Shown in pieces: positions 19,446 through 27,296 of a DNA stretch of 29,559 nt (its first letter is position 1; every line of letters begins with the position of its first letter). Both the position numbers and the translations under genes were made by a program. The stretch is from Zopfochytrium polystomum (lineage: Eukaryota > Chytridiomycota > Chytridiomycetes > Chytridiales > Chytridiaceae): assembly GCA_025765615.1 (NCBI GenBank), contig JAIVFJ010000511.1:1-29559 (forward strand). Reading direction: 5' to 3'. The notes beneath the pieces were generated by a model. That model was not told the DNA's origin, did not search any database, and saw only the letters and a list, made by a program, of their open reading frames with translations.

Positions 19446-20618
19446 CTAATGGTCCGAGTCTTTGGTCAAATCAATCACCACCTTGTCCGTCAATGTCACG
19501 GTTTTGATTTCCAGAACATCATCGTCCACGTCTCCGCTGTCACAAGCGCAAGTCCTCGCCCGCTTACTGCTGGACTCCTCGTCATGCGTTCGGCACCGCT
19601 TTGATATTCCGGAATCAGTTTCCTGCTTGACTTCGATCTGGTGTGTCCCAAGAAGCAAGAAAACGAAAATTACAAAAACAAAACAAACTTCCTGGTGGGC
19701 GCTGAACCATTACCTTGATCGCGGGAGTAAGCCGCCCAATAATCACCACGTCTTCGGTATCCGATTCCGGCTCCGGCGTGCGAGGAATAACATACTGCTT
19801 TTTCAGATCGTCTACGGATTGATGTTCATACCAAAAGAACTCGATTAGAATTGGCAGTTTCAACAAGTAAAACGCGAAAGAGAACGGCAGGAAAGAGTTC
19901 TCGCAATTCTTGGGCTCACCCTTCGATCGATACTTGAACCGGAACGCTGCGAACGGGCAGTCTTCAGCGTATTTTGTTTTTGAAGTAATGCGCTTCTTTT
20001 CGGCGTGATTTGTTATTAACGTGTTGCGCTTGTTTGAATCCGTTTTAATTGGCCCAAGGGAGGCCCGCAGAGAGACGCTCTTTCCTTTCAAAAGCTTCTC
20101 AGGTACGGGCCGGAACGATGATGCAGCTAACTCGTCGCCGCGTTTTTTCGTGCCGAATTGCTGGCGGCTGTCGAGCATCCGGACACGATTCAGCACGACG
20201 TCGATGGTCCCCAGCTTTCCGACCGTTTGCGCCGAGTTTGCGCCTTCTGCACCCTGCGGCGGCTCTTCGACTTGGTGAACGGGAGATTAGTTTTTTGTCG
20301 CTAGTCCTTCACTTTACCCGTCAATAAGTCGGAACAGCGCAGCTCCTGATAGGTGCAACTCCCGTCCGCATTGTAATATAACACAATTCTCTGGATCTCG
20401 CCGTCAACCTTCCCAGCCTTGTGCAATCTTGTGGTCAGTAAGACTCCGTCGATCCACACGGTGCCCTCGATCCCATCGCAGCCGCGGAACGCTGACGGTG
20501 AGAGCTTCCATCGGATGGAAAACTTTGCGCCCGACACTGCTTCGATGTACTTCGAAACGATCTTGTTGGCGTTGTGGAAATTTTTGATATGAATATGTGT
20601 CGTGCGGTAAAGGGACAT
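19446..20618 (-). CDS. DUF7918-like nuclear protein, paralogue B
   Basis: Exons in coding order: 20618-20318, 19920-20270 (read downward), 19811-19714, 19637-19446; 313 residues from the ATG at 20618. Exon boundaries and phases match paralogue A one for one. Shared blocks are KIVSKYIEAVSGAKFSIR, TVWIDGVLL, KLGTIDVVLNRVRML, PVPEKLLKGKSVSLRASLGP, FRFKYRSK, DDLKKQYVIPRTPEPE. The last exon starts IEVKQETDSG and ends KVVIDLTKDSDH, so the SUMO acceptor consensus and SUMO-interacting motif are both kept although the linker between them has diverged. Compared with A it has a Lys-rich insertion before FRFKYRS and appears to lack the first exon, whose remains lie just upstream. Confidence 0.75.
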
Positions 20619-20674
20619 GCATATGCATGAAGCCAGCGCGCCGTCCCTCCCACAACCACTCCGCAGCGCCAAAC

Positions 20675-20813
20675 CTATGTGTGCTGCGGCGAGAACCGCT
20701 TCGCATGAGCCCAGTCCTCAAGTGTACCCGCGTTGCCGACGGCCGTCGTCATTGTCATCGTCGTACTGGGTTGCCGCTGTGCCGTTAACGCGAACGTCCG
20801 TCCCGACCGTCAT
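20675..20813 (-). pseudogene. Decayed first exon of paralogue B
   Basis: The minus strand from ATG 20813 reads MTVGTDVRVNGTAATQYDDD, matching exon 1 of paralogue A (VTAEVIVDGTAAALYNDDD). After a one-base frame change it reads AVGNAGTLEDWAHAKRFSP, matching AIGDAGASTDWAHVAHFSP. The final codon before the expected donor is TAG where A has CAG, and no good acceptor precedes exon 2. Two or three independent defects suggest that B no longer uses this exon. Confidence 0.65.
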
Positions 20814-21185
20814 CGCTCAGAACGAAAATAGCTTCGGCACTACTCCGCAATGTGGAGTGAAACGAGGGGGAAGGACGCCCACGTTTTCATCCCGTGCAAA
20901 AGTTTCGCGCCATGATCCGACAATTCAGAATCCTCGTATGCCCATCGGATCCCGTGCAAGAAAAGAACGGGCAAGCGACGTCGACTTGAACACGAGCCCG
21001 AATCAGGGCTCGGGACCGTCATGGCCAAGAAATCCCGCCCGCCTCCTTTCGCTCACGGTCTCCGTCGTCACACTTCACTCCACTTATCCTTGTCCCTCGC
21101 TCCCGTTTTCTTCCTTCCTCGCAGGCTAAATATTTTAATTCTGCCCAGTACCAGGGGTTTCCTTGCGAGTTCCCCTGCTCATTGC
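20814..21185. other. Intergenic, no gene recognised
   Basis: Frames are short and lack family similarity. It lies upstream of paralogue B and may carry its promoter. Confidence 0.4.
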
Positions 21186-21283
21186 TGGTTGAAAGTTAGT
21201 TCGCCCCCTGGCCTGCCTGTTAATCTTTCAATGACATTGAATACTTGAAATCTCGAAAGTTAGAGCGCCACTTGGCCTGCGAG
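21186..21283. repeat. Local repeat, copy 1
   Basis: TGGTTGAAAGTTAGT starts a block ending in ATACTTGAAA...GAAAGTTAGAGCGCC. Inside it GAAAGTTAG...GCC(C/A)C(C/T)TGGCCTGC occurs twice, 66 bases apart. The outer motifs recur at 21,792-21,880. Confidence 0.65.
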
Positions 21284-21791
21284 TGGTATAGGAATCGACG
21301 CCAGATTCTCCATACTCACCATAGGGGAGGTGGGGGGAATTCGTGCTTAGAATGACAAGATTCTTGTCGGGTGATTTGGGTTCGCTGTTTTCTTGGCCAT
21401 TTGAGAGAGCAGCCAAGCCTCAATTGGCCCACGGCTAGAGCAATGACAATCTTGAAAAGCTGGCAATGTTCATCTTCAGTATCGCTCTGTGCATCGAATG
21501 GTGGGAAGGCTGGCGCGTCGATGGTGGGGGTATAGTCCTTCGACTGTCCGGTCCAGAGCTGTTTGGCCACTCCCAAGCCAGTTTTTCATCATATGCTCCG
21601 TTTTCATAAATGTATATTCCCCCCCTTCCCCTAATAGTGAGCCCACTAATAGTGAGAGTTCCCTAGTTTCCCCCCTTCTGATAAACAGCCATCGCGAAGC
21701 GATCCAAACCTTGCCGCTACTATCACTGAGATTGGTAGCTCTATTAATAAGTGGAACAATTGGTTAAGTTCAATTGTGTCGCCCTACTTGT
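21284..21791. other. Spacer between local repeats
   Basis: No gene. A CTAATAGTGAG motif is repeated in tandem near 21,640-21,660. Confidence 0.4.
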
Positions 21792-21880
21792 TGGTTGAAA
21801 GTTAGTCGGGCAACTTTTGTCAGTTGTAATTCATTCAATCCCATTATATTAATACTTGAAACTTCAATTGTCAGAACGCT
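21792..21880. repeat. Local repeat, copy 2
   Basis: TGGTTGAAAGTTAGTC and AATACTTGAAACTTC in the same order and spacing as copy 1, about 605 bases downstream. Direct orientation suggests short LTRs or a tandem duplication; no target-site duplication was seen. Confidence 0.6.
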
Positions 21881-22006
21881 AATCATCATGAATATTGACT
21901 GTTGACGCGGCGTCTTTGCCCTCCACATCATTTAATCATTTGGATCTAGATCTACATGAAAGAAATCGAACTGATAACGAACAATGCTCCTCACGGCAAT
22001 GAGCCT

Positions 22007-22512
22007 AAAATGGAGAACCGATTTGAACGACGGTCAGAGCAACAAGTGTGGGATAATCTCGGAGGAGACATTGAATTGGTTTTCAATGATGGCGGTGAGT
22101 GATATTGTGTAGTGGACGGCGGCGACATGGAAATCCACCTGAAGGACCATCGGAAGGCAGGCAACGGGGTCTCCCGAGGATACATTCAATTGGTTTTCTA
22201 TGACCGGCAGCGGATGAACAGGACCGTTCGGACGCACGATCTGCTGTTGTTGAGGTGTACGGCGGCGTCGTACCGACATTGAAAACCAGATCGAACCGGA
22301 CCATCGATCACAGAGGCTCAATCGAGGATCTGCTGAACTAGTTTTCTATGACAAAAGGAGGTTCGGACAGATCGGACCGGTGGTGTGTTTGGCGGGGGTT
22401 GCAGGTGGGGGAGGTCGGGAAGCTGTCGCGCCGACATTGAAAACCAAGTTGAACAGAAGACCGTCGACTGGAGAGCTCCGGTCGAGGATAGGTTCAATTG
22501 GTTTTCTATGAC
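22007..22512. repeat. Array of four imperfect hairpins
   Basis: Four units, each with a left arm like GACATTGAAAACCA(A)NTTGA and a right arm like TTCAATTGGTTTTCTATGA, its near complement. Left arms start at 22007, 22124, 22275 and 22433; right arms end at 22090, 22204, 22352 and 22512. Arms are about 20 bases, loops about 36-40, and units repeat every 117-158 bases. Spacers also share short blocks such as GGACGGCGGC. Arms are better conserved than loops. No continuous reading frame crosses the array on either strand. Confidence 0.75.
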
Positions 22513-22929
22513 GACAAGAAGGGTGAGCGATGGAGGCTTGAGCAGGAGTGCTAATTGGAAGGGGGTGTGAGGTTGAGGATGTAGATGGTCCCTGAAGGGA
22601 CGCGCGGGGATGGGATGGCTGCGATGTCGTCGCGTCAGTGCGATGGGTGGGTTAGGTAGAAGCGGAGAGGAATGGCGACTGAGATGCTGCTGGAAAGGCG
22701 TTTTGTGTTTGGAAAGAGACCCGCCCACTTTTTTGCTGTTGATGGATTTTAAAAGTCCGATCGCTCCCAACGTGCCCGCCCCGCTTCATCCCCCAACGGT
22801 TCGTTCTCTTTGCCTTCGCAACCAGCGACGCTGGCATACTGGCTGGATATGTAGCGGCTGACCAACGGACCGACATATTTGCATTGTTGGGGCCTGGTCA
22901 AACGTTAACTCACCGACAGTGCCCCATCG
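22513..22929. other. Intergenic, no gene recognised
   Basis: GC-rich sequence between the hairpin array and the repeat upstream of the F-box-like gene. No supported feature. Confidence 0.4.
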
Positions 22930-23130
22930 ACCCCGCCGTGGCACAACGGCTGTCGTTCGGCCTTCGGTCGCGGCCCATTGCCGCTGCAATCCCCGCCGCA
23001 GGTGCAGGAATACGGGAAGAAAAGTCGCAAAACGCGAGCCTTTCTCCGGTCTCGCCGCCCCGCGAATGTAAAATACCAGCAAAAAGAGGAAGAGGCTTCC
23101 CGCGCGCGCTCGCTTGAGCGTTCGCGTTGC
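22930..23130 (+). repeat. Diverged repeat upstream of F-box-like gene
   Basis: Shares ordered motifs, in the same orientation, with 25,730-25,900: GGCTGTC...CGGC, GCGGCC(G/C)(A/C)TTGCCG, CGCGAATGT/CGCATGT, AGAGGCT(T/C)CCCG, CGCGTTGCGT. The inverted left arm (about 840-1,040) is a third copy. Similarity is weaker than within the main inverted duplication. It may be a promoter region common to a gene family, or an older transposon piece. Confidence 0.45.
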
Positions 23131-23201
23131 GTCGGGAGGTAAGGGAGACCATGCAGCCCAAGGATGGGGGACCATATTTATCAAATTTGACATATGAGAT
23201 G

Positions 23202-25253
23202 ATGAGATGCCCTCCTCAAGCATCGCTCCCGGCACCTTCCTCGTCGCCTTCGACCCGACCGTCCAGCGCGTTCAGCCGACTTCCGCCCACACTCCTCCGA
23301 CAGATCTGCCGCCACGCCGGCCTGCGCCGCTCCTGCATAGTCATCCTCGAGGACGAAGCCGAGCGCGCTGCCAGAAACTACATCACCTTCCCATCTCAGA
23401 CGAGGAGCGACGGACAACCACTGCATCCACCCCCAATCGGCTGCGCTGTCACTGCAGAAGTTCACATCAGCGACCGCTCCCTCCCGTGCGCTTGCCCTGC
23501 CCTCCCGACGTCCCTTCTGCGGGTCTCCCGCGCGATGCACGCTGCAGCCATCAGCGTTCTCTATGGCGAAAACGTCATTGGCATCTCGCCGTTCACAGAC
23601 GCCTTCGACGGCCTTGCCCCGTCAGCGGCTCGCGCGATCCGTCACGTCCTCGTCAACATGCCGGAGCCTGATCTGGAAATCGGCGAAACGGCTGCATCCT
23701 TGGAGCTCAAGTACGCGGCCTCATTCTCAACCTTTTGCCGCGTCGTTCGAGAGAGGCTGTCCCCGCACGACCTCGCCATGCACCTGAGACTCTGCTTCAG
23801 AACGGCGTCATGCTCGGCGTTCCGCGCTGCAGTTCAGGACGCCGGAACAGCGTCGCCGAAGGTCAAGTCGTGTGCGGTGATGACGCTATCACCAAAGGGC
23901 AGGTCGGCCAACTCCAAGGACGAGTCCCGCGCCATCGCCGGCTTCATGACATCCGGGACTCCCATCATTGGAGCAGAAAGTACTGCTGTGCGCCCGGCTG
24001 ACTCCTTTCCCATAATGCGCTTGCCTCATCATGTGCGAAAGGAAATTTTGAGATACTCCGGACTGCTGTGGCAATGGGAACCGACTTTTTACAAGGAACA
24101 GCTCTACATTCGCCAAGGGAAGCTTGACTGTGTGAAATATACCAGGAGGACTCTGCTGGATTGGGGCGATGGTCAGAACGCTGGGGCGGACATCGAGTAT
24201 GAGGAAGAAGATGCCTCTTCGCGGCCGCGTCCTGGCTGGACCATTGTTGGCAACCCACGATTACTGTTTTCTCGAGCACACAGCGGGATTGATTGCTGCG
24301 GTCGCTGCATTCCGGTCCCGTCCATGAACCTGTGCCCATCGTTCGGATTTTCTCGCTCGCCGCACCAGTCGACCGAACGTTTCTTGTGCTTCTGCCCCCC
24401 TGTCATTGGAGGAGAACCGTCCTACTCCCCGACTTGCACTTGCTTCAGGATTCCCGTGGCTCTCCTGACCGTCAACAGAACGATCCACGAAGAGGCTATG
24501 GATATCCTGTTCGGCGAGAACCGGTTCGTCCTCGAGTTTGGCGGGAAATATCACAGCAGGAGCGACGACAGACACGAATGGGACCCCAACAAGATTCAGC
24601 CAATTGGTTTTCTGCGAAACCTCTCCTCCACCGCCCGCGGTCGCCTGCGCAGAATCACTCTCGCTCTTCCATACGTCCAGTACTTTTACACTGGCCGCTT
24701 GAACCCGCAGAATTCCCCTCGAAATCCGCCACCAGCGAAGATTGCAGCCAAGCACCTCGCAGAGCAAGCTGACTTCTTCTACTCTGCATTCTTGCCAGAC
24801 TTTGATGCCGGGAAGAATCATACTTACGAGCTGTGGCACTGGCGTGAGACGGTGCGGTACCTGGCTGAATGCACGGACTTCAATAATCTGGACTTGGCCG
24901 TGGACGGCACCGGGATGCTCCACGAGAAGCTTGTGCAGGTGCGGCGGCAGTTTGAGCGTGAGGATCCGCGCACAAACGCCGAAATGTTTGACAGCTGGCT
25001 GCGCATGTTGCTGCAGTACGACCTCGTGGCCGCGGCGCGGCCCATCGAGAAGTTTTTTGGCGCCGACAGCGGCGGCAGCAGAGGCGGCGGACGTTCACGC
25101 GTGAGACGGTTCAGGGCGTTCTGGCCGGCGCTCCACTGGCTCGAGGACCAGATCGAGGCCAAGGTGAACGGAAGTTCTGAGGCGACAGCGTTGTCAGAGT
25201 CGGGGTCGCAAACCAGCCGCCCTGCTGGCGGCAGAGCGCGTGGAAAACTTTGA
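23202..25253 (+). CDS. Protein with two F-box/DUF7730-like modules
   Basis: A single open frame. The ATG at 23202 (683 residues) is chosen because it is conserved in the truncated copy at 1.5-1.9 kb; ATGs at 23151 and 23199 are possible. Module 1 has RLPPTLLRQICRHAGL and SLLRVSRAMHAAAISVLYGE. Module 2 has RLPHHVRKEILRYSGL and ALLTVNRTIHEEAMDILFGE followed by NRFVLEF. The LPxxxRxxI...LLxVxRxxxxEAxxxLyxxN pattern is that of fungal DUF7730/2EXR-like F-box-related domains, which are often adaptors in ubiquitin ligation; the molecular role here is inference. Between the halves lies a Cys-rich stretch (CCGRC, CFCPP, CTCF). The tail is Gly/Arg-rich. The gene lacks introns, unlike its neighbours. Confidence 0.75.
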   Translation: MRCPPQASLPAPSSSPSTRPSSAFSRLPPTLLRQICRHAGLRRSCIVILEDEAERAARNYITFPSQTRSDGQPLHPPPIGCAVTAEVHISDRSLPCACPALPTSLLRVSRAMHAAAISVLYGENVIGISPFTDAFDGLAPSAARAIRHVLVNMPEPDLEIGETAASLELKYAASFSTFCRVVRERLSPHDLAMHLRLCFRTASCSAFRAAVQDAGTASPKVKSCAVMTLSPKGRSANSKDESRAIAGFMTSGTPIIGAESTAVRPADSFPIMRLPHHVRKEILRYSGLLWQWEPTFYKEQLYIRQGKLDCVKYTRRTLLDWGDGQNAGADIEYEEEDASSRPRPGWTIVGNPRLLFSRAHSGIDCCGRCIPVPSMNLCPSFGFSRSPHQSTERFLCFCPPVIGGEPSYSPTCTCFRIPVALLTVNRTIHEEAMDILFGENRFVLEFGGKYHSRSDDRHEWDPNKIQPIGFLRNLSSTARGRLRRITLALPYVQYFYTGRLNPQNSPRNPPPAKIAAKHLAEQADFFYSAFLPDFDAGKNHTYELWHWRETVRYLAECTDFNNLDLAVDGTGMLHEKLVQVRRQFEREDPRTNAEMFDSWLRMLLQYDLVAAARPIEKFFGADSGGSRGGGRSRVRRFRAFWPALHWLEDQIEAKVNGSSEATALSESGSQTSRPAGGRARGKL

Positions 25254-25489
25254 AGACGGCGACGAGGCAGCAGACTGGAAGAAATTGCCTCCTTCGGAAC
25301 GCAATCCGTGGTTCCCAACGAGACGGTTTCTGAGAAGCTCGCCTTTCTTCTACTCGATGGAGATTTAGACGCGGATTGCCCGCCAATACACTGTGGCTCG
25401 AATCATTTAGCAAACCCCGTAACTGCGGGTCCTAAAGATGCGAAGAAAGAGAACGCGCTTCTGGCAGTGATTCTCACTGCTCAAGTTCG

Positions 25490-26142
25490 GATGTCAGCCC
25501 ATCCCTGTGTGCAGCCTCTTTTTTTTTTCTTTTCTTTCAAATGCTTTGGTTGCAGTGGCCCAGACGGAAGAAAGGGAGGACTTTGCGTCTCGTTGGGTGT
25601 TAGCAACTCGAAACACGAGACGGAACAGTAGTTGTTCTGGAATGCCCAAAGGAAGACTGTCGCAACGATCGATTAAACGTAAAGTAAACTTGAAGAACAC
25701 TTATGGCGTAATCGTTCGGCAATAGGGCTGTCCTCTCTCGGCGCGCGGCCGCCGATTGCCGTCGCTTGCGGGGATCATAACACCCGGGCCGTCCTCCGGG
25801 TCTCGTGGCCCTGCGCGCATGTCCGACCTGCAAAATAGGCAGAGGCTCCCCGTGCGAGGGCGCTGTCTTGCGGCTGGCCCGGCACGCGTTGCGTATGCGA
25901 GGGCAACTTTCTTGAAGGGGGTACTCCCCGATCGAAGTTCGTTGAAGGATCGTGATTGCACCGAAGAATCCGTTCCCGCTCATTGGTCGTACATACATCC
26001 CCGCTTGGAAAGTGCCTCCCCAAGCTTCTCCTCCTTGTCTTGGTTTTTTGTCTCAGAAAAGCCCTTTTTGGCGTTCTAGTTAAGAAGTTTGGATAAATAT
26101 TTAGTTGGCACACGAAAACTACTGGACTACCAGACGGCCCGA
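25490..26142 (+). repeat. Right arm of inverted duplication, 3' flank
   Basis: Inverted match of 607-1310, lying 240 bases after the F-box-like stop. The outer edge coincides with CCAGACGGCCCGAC at 26,130-26,143, beyond which the two copies differ. A minus-strand frame here is shared only in part with the left copy and is not called coding. Confidence 0.75.
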
Positions 26143-26993
26143 CGGGGAGTACAGAAGGCGATATTGGCGAAATGGAATGGCAGCTCGCGAAAGCGGTTGT
26201 TGTCAACTATTATTTACAACTCAGCCCATGGGCGCGCCCGGCTCGACGAGAACTGGCACGCCCTCACTCGCCCTGCCCTTCAATGGTTTTGGCCTCGGAA
26301 AAAAAAAAAAGCGCCCCAAAATTTGTCTTCCCCCGACGACCTGCTCAGCCTCAGCCGCTGCAGCAGGGTCCCTTCGCCCACTCACCCTGCACGACGTAGT
26401 TGCGTTCAGCCGGCGGCGCACCCACCCGCCCCACATGCACTCCAGCCGGTCCTTCCACGGCCTTGTTGGTCGATTTTCCAACGAAAACTCAACAATACCT
26501 GCGAAGAAAACTTTTCTTGAGAATAGGTGAGTGTCCCTACGACACTTCGCCCCCCTGGATTCGCGTCCATCCAGCCCATCCTACCTACTCCCATCCTTTC
26601 CCTCACAAACAATTCTCGTGCCCTCCGGCCTGGAAGCCGCGAATTTGCGAGACTGAATCGTCGCCAGGATGCGCTGGCGGGCCTGCGGCCGCGGCACCAT
26701 CAGCCTACCATCACCATCGACCTTACCGCCGCCAGGGTGGACCTCGGCTGCAGCGGCGACTTTTCCGATCCAACAGCACCAACCACCGCCGCTAGCGCGG
26801 CCTGCGGCTGCGATAGCGTCGGAAAAGCGATGATTCCGACACCACCACCGCTAGCCGGCTCGACAGAGCGATCTTTCGATCATCACCAATCAGCCGCCGA
26901 TCACGTGACTGCAAAACAGAAAGGCGCAGCATCATCGCCGCCATCTCTTGCCTTGCGCTGCACTCAACGGCCTTCGGCCACTTGTGCCGCGCC

Positions 26994-27037
<44 letters not shown>

Positions 27038-27296
27038 TCTCTTTCCTCTCTCTGTTTCCACTGTCCCAGTTCGTTTTGAGGGGTTTTTAACTTTCCTTTT
27101 GCTCTTTCGTTTGAAGGTATTCCGCATTTGGATTACTTTCTTCCCGTCGCTAAGTTTATTCCGATACACTTTTTCTGTGGAAGATTGCTTGCGAAGCCTG
27201 ATTAGAGTCATCGACGCGGGACTTTTACTTCCGCACCGTGTGAGTTAATTTCGCTACCAACTCGTGCTACCGTCTCTATCAACAGCCATCGGCGTC
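26143..27296. other. Upstream region of the WD40 gene
   Basis: No coding exon supported. It contains an A12 run near 26,300, a possible donor (GAATAGGTGAGTG near 26,525) that could belong to a 5' untranslated exon, and a CT microsatellite. Confidence 0.4.
26996..27033. repeat. (CT)19 microsatellite
   Basis: Thirty-eight bases of uninterrupted CT dinucleotide, continued by TTCCTCTC-like pyrimidines, about 260 bases before the proposed WD40 start codon. Confidence 0.9.

Noticed and set aside
20619..20672. Extension of paralogue B to position 20672
   Set aside because: The codon there is TTG, not ATG; the first in-frame ATG is at 20618.
22007..22512. CRISPR array
   Set aside because: Eukaryotic context, unequal spacing, and paired inverted arms instead of identical direct repeats with unique spacers.
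44..27033. GA microsatellite at the left edge and CT microsatellite at 27.0 kb as outer arms of the inverted duplication
   Set aside because: Simple repeats match by composition; the unique sequence beside them does not match.
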